Assembly (NCBI RefSeq): GCF_025997855.1
Contig: NZ_AP026560.1
Coordinates: 2,750,501 to 2,814,500, forward strand
Length of the DNA stretch: 64,000 bases
Reading direction: 5' to 3'
From: Deinococcus aetherius
GTDB taxonomy: Bacteria; Deinococcota; Deinococci; Deinococcales; Deinococcaceae
Positions 10,005-20,922 of this stretch are shown here, piece by piece. The first letter of the stretch is position 1; each line of letters begins with the position of its first letter. A program made the position numbers and the translations under genes. The notes beneath the pieces were generated by a model. That model was not told where the DNA came from, did no database searches, and saw only the letters and a program-made list of their open reading frames with translations.

Positions 10005-10484
10005 ATGCGTCACTGGCTCCTGAAGTCCGAGCCCGCCGTCTTCGGCTTCAACGACCTCGTGCGGGTGGGCCGCGAGCCCTGGAACGGCGTGCGCAACTAC
10101 CAGGCACGCAACTTCCTGCGCGAGATGCGGGCGGGCGACCTCTGCCTCTTCTACCACTCGGGGGCGAGACCGACCGGCGTGGCGGGCGTCGCGCGGGTGG
10201 CCCGGGAGGCGTACCCGGACGACCTGCAATTCGGCCTGGGGGGTCCTTACTTCGATCCCAAATCCACCCCCGAAGCCCCGCGCTGGAGCATGGTGGACGT
10301 GGAACCCGTGCTCGCCTTCCCCGGGGTCGTGACCCTCGAAACGCTCCGCACGTTGCCCGAGTGGCAGGATTCACCGCTGACCCGCAAGGGCACGCGCCTG
10401 AGTGTCCTGCCCGTCACGCCCGAGCAGTTCTTGGCGGCGCTGGAGGCGGCAGGGCTGAGCCCGGAGGACTTGGAGTCGGATTGA
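10005..10484 (+). CDS. EVE-domain protein
   Basis: This 159-residue protein consists of one EVE domain (PUA-like fold). It starts MRHWLLKSEPAVFGFNDL and continues with WNGVRNYQARNFLREMRAGDLCLFYHSG and VARVAREAYPD, the characteristic order. EVE domains bind modified bases in DNA or RNA, and stand-alone members are widespread in bacteria. TACCCT at 9992-9997 ends 7 nt before the ATG, so a leaderless transcript is likely. It is divergent from the protease gene on the other strand. Confidence 0.88.
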   Translation: MRHWLLKSEPAVFGFNDLVRVGREPWNGVRNYQARNFLREMRAGDLCLFYHSGARPTGVAGVARVAREAYPDDLQFGLGGPYFDPKSTPEAPRWSMVDVEPVLAFPGVVTLETLRTLPEWQDSPLTRKGTRLSVLPVTPEQFLAALEAAGLSPEDLESD

Positions 10485-10543
10485 GCGCCTGGCGTGTCCT
10501 CCCCGGTCACGCCCGGGTCACCCGCCCGGAAGCACACTGCGGC

Positions 10544-10657
10544 ATGGACCTTCCGCTGGCCGCCCTCGTGATCGTCCTCTCCCTGCTGCTGCTGAGCCAG
10601 CAAGGCGGGCGCAGGCCCGAGCAGGCACCGGTGGAAGAACGGCGCCGCCGCCGCTGA
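10544..10657 (+). CDS. Putative small single-pass membrane protein, 37 aa
   Basis: A 37-codon frame encodes MDLPLAALVIVLSLLLLSQ followed by an Arg-rich tail (EERRRRR). One hydrophobic helix with a positively charged C-terminal end is typical of small bacterial membrane proteins. No convincing ribosome-binding site is visible, and it could be a chance frame. It sits alone between the EVE gene and thyX. Confidence 0.35.
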   Translation: MDLPLAALVIVLSLLLLSQQGGRRPEQAPVEERRRRR

Positions 10658-10716
10658 GGCCGGCCGCCCGAACGGCTCCCATCCGGTCCCTCGCGGCCAG
10701 CGTTAAGCTGACAGGG

Positions 10717-11421
10717 ATGACCGTCTCCACCTCCACCCCGGCAACGCTCTACCCCCTCGGCGACGGCATAGGCAGCGTCAGCCTCGTTCAATCCGTGGGG
10801 GACGACAAGATGATCGTCAACGCAGCCAGGGTCAGCTTCGGTGGAGACAACGGCGCGCCTCTGAACTCCCGTGACGAGAAACTCATTCGATACCTTCTGA
10901 CTCACCATCACGGCAGCCCTTTTGAGCACAACCTGATTACATTTAAAGTGGTGTGCCCTATTTTTGTTGATAGGCAGGCCGTGCGCCACCGAGTCGGTGT
11001 TTCAAAAAATGAGGTTTCCGGCCGTTATGTGGAATTGCAGGAACGCAACTTCACACCTCCTGCCTTTCGCAAGCAGGCGCCCAGCAACAGACAGGCTTCT
11101 GTCGAAGACGACGGCACGCTCGATCAGGAAGCGGCGTCTCGCATCTGGGCGGAGGCATGGAGAAATGCGTTCGGGGCCTACCAGGAGTTGTTGCGCCTGG
11201 GCGTGACCCGCGAGCAGGCGCGGGGAGTGCTGCCTCTGTCGTTGTATACCGAATCGTATTACACCTTCAATATCCGCTCCCTCCTGCACTTCCTCGAACT
11301 GCGGGACCACGAGGGGGCGCAATATGAAACCCGCCTCTTCGCGCGGGCGATGGCGGAGCTGGCCGAGCCCCTGTTCCCGGTGACGTTTCGCGAATGGATG
11401 TCATTGAAAAAGAGCCACTAG
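10717..11421 (+). CDS. thyX: Flavin-dependent thymidylate synthase
   Basis: This 234-residue ThyX makes dTMP from dUMP using FAD/NADPH and methylene-tetrahydrofolate. The signature region reads RHRVGVSKNEVSGRY near residue 90. The canonical pattern is RHR-x7-S, but here eight residues separate RHR from the Ser. Other supports are SPFEHNLITFKVVCPIFVDRQ before it and REQARGVLPLSLYTE plus the LLHFLELRDHEGAQYE helix after it. TAAGCT at 10704-10709 ends 7 nt before ATG. From about 10880 the gene is less GC-rich than its neighbours, and a phage-type endonuclease follows, hinting at transfer. Confidence 0.93.
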   Translation: MTVSTSTPATLYPLGDGIGSVSLVQSVGDDKMIVNAARVSFGGDNGAPLNSRDEKLIRYLLTHHHGSPFEHNLITFKVVCPIFVDRQAVRHRVGVSKNEVSGRYVELQERNFTPPAFRKQAPSNRQASVEDDGTLDQEAASRIWAEAWRNAFGAYQELLRLGVTREQARGVLPLSLYTESYYTFNIRSLLHFLELRDHEGAQYETRLFARAMAELAEPLFPVTFREWMSLKKSH

Positions 11422-11511
11422 GACGATAAATAGTAGTATACTTTGACAGTCGAAGCCCCGCGCAGTCGTTACCTGCCGGGGCAATGGCAACGCCTTAGAA
11501 GGAGGCCTTGC

Positions 11512-11982
11512 ATGTCAGAGCATACCACTGCCGTCATCGTATCGGAAGGTCATAAACTGTGTCGTAGGTGCAAAGTCGTCAAAACGAACTCTGAGTTTTC
11601 ACTTGATCGTGGACCCTACTCCAAAGATGGCCTGTATTCCTACTGTAAGCCCTGCAAGGTGGATTACAACAAGATTCGTCGGGTCAAGATTGGAAACACC
11701 TCAGAACGAGATGGGCATAGGCGCAGAAAATACGGTCTTACCCCAGAACAATTCCATTCTATGTGGGAGGCACAAAACGGTCGGTGCTTGACCTGTGATA
11801 GGCCTACGAGCAAAAAGAATGCAGGCCACGCAATAGACCACTGCCACTCAAGCGGTAAGGTTAGAGGAGTTTTGTGCGGCCAGTGCAATGTAGCTCTGGG
11901 TATGGCCCAAGAAAGTCCTGAAGTCCTTATGAGGCTAGCCAAATACATCCGCGAGTGGCGGGCCCTTCACGCGCAGGGGTAG
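11512..11982 (+). CDS. Phage-type recombination endonuclease VII / HNH-like nuclease
   Basis: This 156-residue protein has an N-terminal zinc-ribbon-like pair (CRRC near residue 21, CKPC near 48) and a C-terminal endonuclease-VII domain: KYGLTPEQFHSMWEAQNGRC, CDRP, AIDHCHSSGKVRGVLCGQCNVALGM. The two CxxC pairs would hold zinc, and the DHCH/N motif is the nuclease centre. The ATG at 11512 has a perfect GGAGG at 11501-11505. The gene is clearly less GC-rich than the chromosome and is a lone nuclease gene directly after thyX. It resembles free-standing homing or phage nucleases. Whether it moves with thyX is inference. Confidence 0.85.
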   Translation: MSEHTTAVIVSEGHKLCRRCKVVKTNSEFSLDRGPYSKDGLYSYCKPCKVDYNKIRRVKIGNTSERDGHRRRKYGLTPEQFHSMWEAQNGRCLTCDRPTSKKNAGHAIDHCHSSGKVRGVLCGQCNVALGMAQESPEVLMRLAKYIREWRALHAQG

Positions 11983-11988
11983 GCGACC

Positions 11989-12519
11989 TCAGGCGAGCGG
12001 CCACGCCTCCACCGGCACGTAGAGACCACCCGGACCCGGTTTACGCATCAGCCACACCTTCCGCGCCGCGAAGGTGATGGGTGTGCCCTCCAGGTCGGCG
12101 AACGCGGCCTGAGCTTCCTTCAGCACACCGGACACGTCGACTCCGCGCCGTCCGAGCACGAGCATAAGGTGGGGCGTCATGTGCGGACCCTCGTAGCCGA
12201 ACCGTTGAGCGGGGCGCAGGACGCCAAGCAGACGCAGATGCAGGGCCACGGCGTCCGGCGAGTGGACTTGGAGGTACACGGCGCTGCCGTTCCGGAAGGC
12301 CCGCGCGCCCCCGATGCTCAGCGTAACGGGTGGGTGAGCCGCCACTGCCCTCCGCGCCGCCTCCACCCAGGCGAGGTCGGGGCTCAGGCCGCTGCGGGCC
12401 TTGACGGTGACGTGTGGAGTGCTCTCGCGCACCTTCAACCCGGCCCGAAAGTCCTCGACCCGGGCCGCGAGATCGGGCGGTGGGAGGAGGCCGAGAAGGC
12501 AGGACGGCGAGCTAGCCAC
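11989..12519 (-). CDS. 2'-5' RNA ligase (LigT/CPDase) family protein
   Basis: This protein has about 176 residues of the two-histidine phosphoesterase (2H) superfamily. The two signature motifs appear as PHVTVKA near residue 37 and PHMTPHLML near 120, roughly 80 residues apart as expected. It probably hydrolyses 2',3'-cyclic phosphates or 2'-5' linkages in RNA. The GTG at 12519 is preferred because GGAG lies a few bases upstream. An in-frame ATG at 12570 would add 17 residues without family support. It converges on the endonuclease gene with a 6-bp gap. Confidence 0.75.
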   Translation of the reverse strand: MASSPSCLLGLLPPPDLAARVEDFRAGLKVRESTPHVTVKARSGLSPDLAWVEAARRAVAAHPPVTLSIGGARAFRNGSAVYLQVHSPDAVALHLRLLGVLRPAQRFGYEGPHMTPHLMLVLGRRGVDVSGVLKEAQAAFADLEGTPITFAARKVWLMRKPGPGGLYVPVEAWPLA

Positions 12520-12657
12520 GGCGCTCCAACGGTGGGGAGTACACCCGAGAAAAGCCTTGCAGGAGCGCACTTGCAGCTTCGGCCATAGGTCAGCTTACCC
12601 CGCCCCATGTCCAGCCTCGCCGGACGCGACAGCCTCATTTTCCAGTACAGTTCAGGC

Positions 12658-13731
12658 GTGACCCAGGCCACCGAGACGCCGCTCAAGCGGACACCTCTGC
12701 ACGCCGCGCACCTGCGCGCGGGCGCCCGCATGGTTCCCTTCGGCGGGTGGGAGATGCCCGTGCAGTACGCGGGCGTGAGGGCCGAGCACGACGCTGTCCG
12801 TACCCGGGCGGGTGTATTCGACGTGTCGCACATGGGCGAGTTCCGCGTGCAGGGGCCAGACGCCGAACGTTTCCTCCAACATGTCACCACGAACGACGTG
12901 AGCAAGCTCCGGCCCGGGCGCGGCCAGTACAACTGGCTGCCGAACGACTCGGGCGGGCTGGTGGACGACATCTACATCTACCGGGTCGGCGAGCAGGAAT
13001 TCCTGATGGTGGTGAACGCCTCCAACGTCGGCAAGGACTGGGCGCACCTGCAAAGCCAGACGGCGGGTTACGACGTGGAGCTGACCGACGAGAGCGACCG
13101 CTGGGGCCTGCTCGCGGTGCAGGGGCCGCAGGCCGAGGCGCTGCTTCAGCCGCATATCGACGTGGACCTGGCCGCCAGGAAGAAGAACGCCTTTTTTCCC
13201 GCCAAGCTCTTCGGCTTCGACGTGTTCCTCGCCCGCACCGGGTACACGGGCGAGGACGGCTTCGAGATCTTCACCGATGCGGGCGAGGCCGAGACGGTCT
13301 GGGACAAGCTGCTCGCGGTCGGCTTCACCCCGGCGGGGCTGGGAGCGCGCGACACCCTGCGGCTGGAGGCGGGCTTTCCCCTCTACGGCCACGAGTTCGC
13401 CGACGACATTCACCCCCTTGCCAGCACGTACTCCTGGGTCGTGAAGGACAAGGCGCACCTGGGCCGCGAGCACATCAGCCTCGCGCCGCCCGTCCGCCTG
13501 ATCGGCCTCGCCCTGGAGCGGGTGCCCGTGCGCGAGGGCTATCCCGTCCTGCTGAAAGGCGAGCGTGTCGGCCACGTCACCAGCGGCACGAGCAGTCCGA
13601 CGCTCGGCCACCCGATAGCGATGGCGCTCGTGCGCGGAGACGCCAGCACCGCCGACGCCTACGAGGTCGAGGTGCGTGGCAAAGCGCATGCGGCGCGGCG
13701 GATGGAACTCCCCTTCTACAGACGCGCCTAG
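12658..13731 (+). CDS. gcvT: Glycine cleavage system T protein (aminomethyltransferase)
   Basis: This 357-residue T protein transfers the methylene unit from aminomethyl-lipoyl GcvH to tetrahydrofolate, releasing ammonia. Family landmarks are the start [42 protein letters not shown], the folate-site region [13 protein letters not shown], and [20 protein letters not shown]. The GTG at 12658 is chosen because TACAGT (12646-12651) ends 6 nt upstream, a leaderless start. The ATG at 12607 would add 17 unrelated residues. It heads the gcvT-gcvH-gcvP cluster. No glycine riboswitch was seen. Confidence 0.94.
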   Translation: MTQATETPLKRTPLHAAHLRAGARMVPFGGWEMPVQYAGVRAEHDAVRTRAGVFDVSHMGEFRVQGPDAERFLQHVTTNDVSKLRPGRGQYNWLPNDSGGLVDDIYIYRVGEQEFLMVVNASNVGKDWAHLQSQTAGYDVELTDESDRWGLLAVQGPQAEALLQPHIDVDLAARKKNAFFPAKLFGFDVFLARTGYTGEDGFEIFTDAGEAETVWDKLLAVGFTPAGLGARDTLRLEAGFPLYGHEFADDIHPLASTYSWVVKDKAHLGREHISLAPPVRLIGLALERVPVREGYPVLLKGERVGHVTSGTSSPTLGHPIAMALVRGDASTADAYEVEVRGKAHAARRMELPFYRRA

Positions 13732-13819
13732 AACGTGGACTTCAGAACGTAAAAGAAGTCCCCCGCGATCTACGATCCCTGCTACACACCCGACTCTCAA
13801 ATCGAGGACAATGCCCCCC

Positions 13820-14182
<363 letters not shown>

Positions 14183-14216
14183 GGGGGAGGAGAGGGCGGG
14201 AACGTTTGCGCGGTCG

Positions 14217-14313
14217 CCCCCTCACCCCCAACCCCTCTCCCACCGGGGGAGAGGGGAGCAACAACATCTTTTTTCTCCCTCTCCCCCGGTGGGAGAGGGC
14301 CGGGGTGAGGGGG
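14217..14313. repeat. REP-like long inverted repeat between gcvH and gcvP
   Basis: Two arms of about 36 nt (14217-14254 and 14278-14312) are near-perfect reverse complements, built on CCCCTCACCCC and CCTCTCCCACCGGGGGAGAG. A spacer containing TCTTTTTT separates them. Similar C/G-rich extragenic palindromes recur near 39994 and 47213. It could form a cruciform or an RNA hairpin affecting gcvP expression relative to gcvH. Confidence 0.8.
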
Positions 14314-14348
14314 CGTGTGACCAGCCCTACCGCCCCCAAGGAGCCCCC

Positions 14349-17231
<2,883 letters not shown>

Positions 17232-17295
17232 AACTCTAACTAGAATTTTGGATGCGTAGGGCAGTTCTGGAACCACAGAGCTGCTCTACTTCCTC

Positions 17296-17301
17296 TATAA
17301 T
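17296..17301 (+). promoter_or_regulatory. Consensus -10 box of the accessory ATPase gene
   Basis: A perfect TATAAT lies 9 nt before the ATG at 17311 with no ribosome-binding site between, so transcription should begin at or next to the start codon. This leaderless layout supports translation from 17311, including the RecA-like N-terminus. Confidence 0.65.
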
Positions 17302-17310
17302 GCTCACATT

Positions 17311-18537
17311 ATGACCGAATCTGGGGATTTGGAACGAAATAAAGCTGTAGAGCTTGCTATGAAGAAAATAGAGGAGCAATTTGGTAAGGGACGAATAATA
17401 CCGCTGCAAAGTAAAAGGGGCAGGATTGGTACTTTGACAAAAGTGTACGTCTCGAATTATAAAAGTATACGTAGCGGCTCCATAAATCTCACCGATTTAA
17501 CTGTTTTTGTTGGAATGAATGGTTCTGGTAAAAGTAACATGTTGGATGCTATCACTTTTTTGTCAGATGTTGTATTACATGGTTTAGATTTTGCCATCAA
17601 TTCTCGTGGAGACATGCAGAGCATAGTACGAAACACTCAGAGATTAGGATCCTATTTTTCTATAAAGTTGTTTTTTGTGTTGGACGATGGAGTTAAATAC
17701 TCCTATAAGTTGAAGGTTAAGAGACCAAAATATAGAGAGTATCAAATAGTAGAGGAGGTACTAACCGCTAATTCCAAAATAAAGTTTAGAGCAGTAGACG
17801 GCACTGTTAATTCTTTTCAGGGCGGCATCGCACCTAAAAATATTGGTAACAACCTTCTTCTTGCAGTACCTGCCTCTTCAGAAGCTTATACAAAAGTAAA
17901 GGATTTTATTTCTGGCATGAGGCTGTATTAACCTAATGTTGACGCTATTAGAACATTAGCACTACCCGATTCTAATCAACTTCTATCAAAAGGTGCAGAA
18001 AACATAGCCGGGATAGTTGGGGCATTGGACTCTGGGAGAGGAAAGATGAGGGTCACTCGGTATTTAACTAAGATAAATCCAATCATAAGTAGCTTTGTTA
18101 GAAGGAAATTCGGTAAAATGCAAGCAGTCAACTTCACCACCTCCAACAATAGATATTATTTATATCCAGACAGCATGTCTGATGGAACCCTCCGAGCCTT
18201 TGCGTTGTTGATTGCTATGTTTCAAGACGATTCGCTGGATGCACCAAAGCTCTCGCTTATATGCATCGAGGAACCAGAAACCGGACTTCATCCAGCAGCA
18301 GCAAATATAATGATGGATGCTATTATAGAGGCGAGCAAGGATAGGCAGATAGTAATAACTACACACAGCGCAGATATACTGGAAGATGTAAATGTAGATA
18401 AAACGAATATAATTTTCACAAATTTGTCAAAAGACGGCTTTACAATATTTTCAAATATAAGTTCAGATACCAAAGAAATAATAAGAAGAGGGCTGTATCA
18501 CCCTGGCGAGCTTCTACGCATGGGGCAGTTATCATAA
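17311..18537 (+). pseudogene. AAA15/OLD-like ATPase with RecA-like N-terminus, interrupted by one in-frame TAA
   Basis: A single reading frame of 409 codons is broken only by TAA at 17929-17931 (codon 207). The frame continues openly afterwards with PNVDAIRTLALPD, the expected family continuation. The ATPase core begins at TKVYVSNYKSIRSGSINL (43-60). Walker A is GMNGSGKSN near 68-76, an ABC-signature-like SDGTLRAF lies near 291, Walker B is LICIEEPETGLHP near 319, and the switch His is in ITTHSADIL near 350. Residues 8-34 resemble the RecA N-terminus (KIEEQFGKGRI). Composition is strongly AT-rich against all neighbours, so it was transferred. The next gene starts directly after the stop. A shorter start (TTG at 17434) is possible. 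Confidence 0.85.
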
Positions 18538-19113
18538 ATGTCAATTGTAGCTGTGGTCGAGGGTCATGGAGAAGTAGAATCACTACCGATCTTAATAAGA
18601 AGAGTCTGCATTGAAAAGGGCTTTCCAGTAGTACATAATTTGAATCATAAAAACATATTCAGAATCCCGAGGAGTAAGCTTTTGCGAGATGGCGAACTTG
18701 AAAAAGCTGTAACCGCGGCGTCCATCAAGCTAGGTGGGAGCGGGAATATTATAGTTCTAATAGATTCTGACGACGACCCATTACTATTGGAAAGCTCTCT
18801 TAATATCAGGGCTAAAGCAGCAGCTCCACATCTGAACGTTGAAGTTATTTTAGCTGTTCGAGAATTCGAAAGTTGGATTATACACAGCATCTCCTCATTA
18901 GCTGGCAAGAAAGGCTTACCAGATGACATATTTCCCCCCGAAAATCCAGACGCGATCAGGGGTGCAAAAGAGTGGATTAGTGACAGAATGATAGGCTTTT
19001 CCTACTCAGAGACAGTTGACTGTGCATCCTTTACCGCTTCCATGAATTTAGACTTGTGCATGCAGTCAACATCATTTAACAAGTTCTGCCAAGTTATTGC
19101 CGGACTTACTTAG
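18538..19113 (+). CDS. TOPRIM-like DUF4276 family protein, partner of the AAA15 ATPase
   Basis: This 191-residue protein has a TOPRIM-like arrangement. VAVVEGHGEVESLPILIRR (4-22) carries the acidic residue after strand 1, IIVLIDSDDDP (about 75-85) carries the DxD metal motif, and VILAVREFESWI (about 102-113) carries the later glutamates. The ATG immediately follows the ATPase stop codon, so the two are co-transcribed and probably work together. Known ATPase/TOPRIM pairs (PARIS AriA/AriB, AbiL) are anti-phage systems in which the TOPRIM-like protein is the effector. That role is inferred here. It is AT-rich and intact. Confidence 0.75.
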   Translation: MSIVAVVEGHGEVESLPILIRRVCIEKGFPVVHNLNHKNIFRIPRSKLLRDGELEKAVTAASIKLGGSGNIIVLIDSDDDPLLLESSLNIRAKAAAPHLNVEVILAVREFESWIIHSISSLAGKKGLPDDIFPPENPDAIRGAKEWISDRMIGFSYSETVDCASFTASMNLDLCMQSTSFNKFCQVIAGLT

Positions 19114-19210
19114 TGTTTCCCACTCAATACCCGCTTCCCGGTTTCTTTCTGCTTTTGCAGGCGCTGCCGCTTGGGGTCGAAGGTGGGGGCGGCGGGGTGG
19201 GGGTTGGGAA
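19113..19210 (-). pseudogene. Decayed fragment related to the 82-aa gene at 20665-20913
   Basis: On the minus strand this stretch encodes PTFDPKRQRLQKQKETGKR before a stop. It resembles PTFDYKRQRWHKQEEAGDY in the intact 82-aa gene 1.6 kb away, and the two also match at DNA level around CGCTGCCGCTTG and AAGGTGGGG. No matching start is preserved, so it looks like the remnant of a duplicated gene. Confidence 0.5.
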
Positions 19211-19407
19211 GCGCAGGGCTGCCGGGGTCTACACTCTCCAGTATGAATGGCCGCATCAGCATTGACCCAGAGGTGAACGGCGGCAAGCCCACCGTCACCG
19301 GAACGCGGGTCAGCGTGCAAACCGTGCTGGGGCACCTGAGCGCCGGGGACAGCGTGGAAGATGATCTAGTGGTCGACCACGGACAAGAGAAGGTCTAAGA
19401 TGAGGGT

Positions 19408-19842
19408 ATGGGACGGCGGAAGCAGTTTGTCGTGACGCTCAGCGATGAGGAGCGTCGTCAACTTACCGACATGACGCGAAAGGGCGTGATCAGTGCGCGG
19501 GTCATGACCCGCGCACGTCTCTTGCTTCTGGCTGACCAACAGTTGAAGGATGATGACGTGGCCGAGCGGCTGGACATCAGTCATTTGACGGTCGCCAGCA
19601 TTCGGAAGAAATACACCCAAGGTGGGCTGCAAGCCGCCTTGTACGAGAAGGCTCGTCCGAAACCGCCGTCAAAACTGGGTCCTAAGGAGACAGCAATCCT
19701 GATTGCAGAAGCCTGTTCAGGAGGTCCAGATGGGCAAGCCAAGTGGACCATGCAACTCCTTGCAGATCGTTTGGTGACGCTGGGCGTAGTGGAAAGCATC
19801 AGTGATGAGACGATCCGGCGAACACTGAAAAAAACGACTTGA
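19408..19842 (+). CDS. IS630-family transposase, N-terminal frame (orfA)
   Basis: This 144-residue frame encodes the helix-turn-helix half of the transposase (DDVAERLDISHLTVASIRKKYTQGG at about 51-75), which binds the terminal repeats. It ends at a TGA right after a run of seven A (CTG-AAAAAAA-CG). Slipping back one base there continues as KKNDLKPWQVQSW, the normal IS630 sequence. So this frame alone is probably an incomplete product and the active enzyme is the fusion with 19839-20522. Confidence 0.85.
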   Translation: MGRRKQFVVTLSDEERRQLTDMTRKGVISARVMTRARLLLLADQQLKDDDVAERLDISHLTVASIRKKYTQGGLQAALYEKARPKPPSKLGPKETAILIAEACSGGPDGQAKWTMQLLADRLVTLGVVESISDETIRRTLKKTT

Positions 19843-20522
19843 AGCCCTGGCAAGTCCAGAGTTGGTGCATCGCCAAAGTCGGCGCTGATTTCGTCTGGCG
19901 CATGGAAGAGGTGCTGGACACGTACGCTGAGCCGTATGATCCACTGTACCCCGTGGTCTGCTTCGACGAGAAGTCCTATCAATTGTTGGCGCACATCACT
20001 GAACCGCTTCCACCCGTGCCGGGACACCCGGCACGGGTGGACTACGAGTACAGGCGTTGTGGAACGGCCAATCTCTTCATTGCTTTTGAACCCTTGACCG
20101 GGCAGCGGACAGTCACCGTGACCGAACGTCGCAGCAGCGAGGAGTTCGTGGCACAAATGCAGGCTCTCCACTTGCGCTACCCCGAGGCGAAGACAATTCG
20201 CCTGGTGCTGGACCAACTGTCCACGCACACGCCGTCCTCGTTGTACCAGCACCTCCCGCCCGACGAAGCAAACGCCTTGAAGAGGCGGTTTGAATGGGTC
20301 TACACGCCGAAGCACGCTTCCTGGTTGAACATGGCGGAAATGGAATGGTCAGTTTTGGAGCGACAGTGCTTGAGAAGACGGTTGGCAACCTTTGAGGAAC
20401 TCAACAATGAAGTCAAAGCCTGGGAAGCGGATCGAAATGCTCGGTCAGTTAAGGTGAGCTGGCAATTCAATACAGACAAGGCACGAGTGAAATTAAGCCG
20501 CCAATATCCGTCCCAAAATTAG
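19839..20522 (+). CDS. IS630-family transposase, DDE catalytic frame (orfB)
   Basis: This frame encodes the catalytic domain, in the -1 frame relative to orfA and overlapping it. Catalytic acids are Asp in PVVCFDEKSYQLL, Asp in IRLVLDQLSTHT, and Glu in ASWLNMAEMEWSVLE, in the usual DDE spacing. A TTG at 19839 could start it, but expression by -1 frameshifting at the A7 run near 19826-19833 fits the family better. The frame is full length and looks active. Confidence 0.87.
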   Translation: MKPWQVQSWCIAKVGADFVWRMEEVLDTYAEPYDPLYPVVCFDEKSYQLLAHITEPLPPVPGHPARVDYEYRRCGTANLFIAFEPLTGQRTVTVTERRSSEEFVAQMQALHLRYPEAKTIRLVLDQLSTHTPSSLYQHLPPDEANALKRRFEWVYTPKHASWLNMAEMEWSVLERQCLRRRLATFEELNNEVKAWEADRNARSVKVSWQFNTDKARVKLSRQYPSQN

Positions 20523-20664
20523 GCCTAGCTATGTCTGTGGTTATCCACTAGACGCCTACCCACGGCTGACGCGGGAGGACGTGCTGGCGTGTCTGGAGTA
20601 CGCGGCGCGGCTGGCAGGTCACAGCGTGACGTTCGAGAAGATCGCTTGAAGCCTGCCGGGAACG

Positions 20665-20913
20665 TCACGGGAGTTCGTCGCCGGGGAGCGGGGGCACGTC
20701 GGGCGCCTTGTCCAGCACAGCCAGGAACGCCTCACGGTTGGCGCGGGCGGCGCGTTCCCGTACCCACTCCACTGCCTCCTCGTCCAACTCGTAGTCCCCA
20801 GCTTCCTCCTGCTTGTGCCAACGCTGCCGCTTGTAGTCAAAGGTGGGGTCAGCGTCGAATTGGCCCTCGGCGGCGAGGATGCGGCGGATGCGGTCTCGTG
20901 GGTCGTCGGTCAT
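20665..20913 (-). CDS. Hypothetical protein, 82 aa, downstream of a VapB-like antitoxin
   Basis: This small, charged, helical protein begins MTDDPRDRIRRILAAEGQF. It lies 9 bp after the VapB-like gene in the position where a toxin gene would be expected, but it is not a PIN domain and has no nuclease motif. A decayed relative lies at 19113-19210. The function is not recognised. Co-transcription with 20923-21168 is likely. Confidence 0.6.
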   Translation of the reverse strand: MTDDPRDRIRRILAAEGQFDADPTFDYKRQRWHKQEEAGDYELDEEAVEWVRERAARANREAFLAVLDKAPDVPPLPGDELP

Positions 20914-20922
20914 ACGGCACTC

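Larger units (their letters stand above)
19369..20548 (+). mobile_element. IS630-family insertion sequence, 1180 bp, with TA target duplication
   Basis: The terminal inverted repeats are GTGGTCGACCACGGACA (19369-19385) and, on the complement of 20532-20548, GTGGATAACCACAGACA. They match at 13 of 17 positions. The element is flanked on both sides by TA (19367-19368 and 20549-20550), the IS630 target, here within CTAG. It carries a two-frame transposase joined by a probable -1 frameshift and disrupts a DUF433 gene. Confidence 0.92.
19243..20649 (+). pseudogene. DUF433 antitoxin-like gene split by an IS630-family insertion
   Basis: The first 42 codons (19243-19368: MNGRISIDPEVNGGKPTVTG...SVEDDL) and the last 33 codons including the stop (20551-20649: DAYPRLTREDVLACLEY...) join in frame when the element and one TA duplicate are removed. 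This gives a complete 74-residue DUF433 protein. DUF433 proteins are small winged-helix antitoxins usually paired with a PIN-like DUF5615 toxin. No such partner is visible here. The exact junctions and lack of other damage indicate a recent insertion. Confidence 0.85.

Noticed and set aside
12520..12657. Glycine riboswitch upstream of gcvT
   Set aside because: The gap is too short, the leaderless -10 leaves no 5' leader, and no aptamer-like pattern was seen.
17929..17931. Recoding of the ATPase stop as an amino acid
   Set aside because: TAA is not a known recoding codon in this group (selenocysteine uses TGA) and no recoding element is visible. Mutation is simpler.
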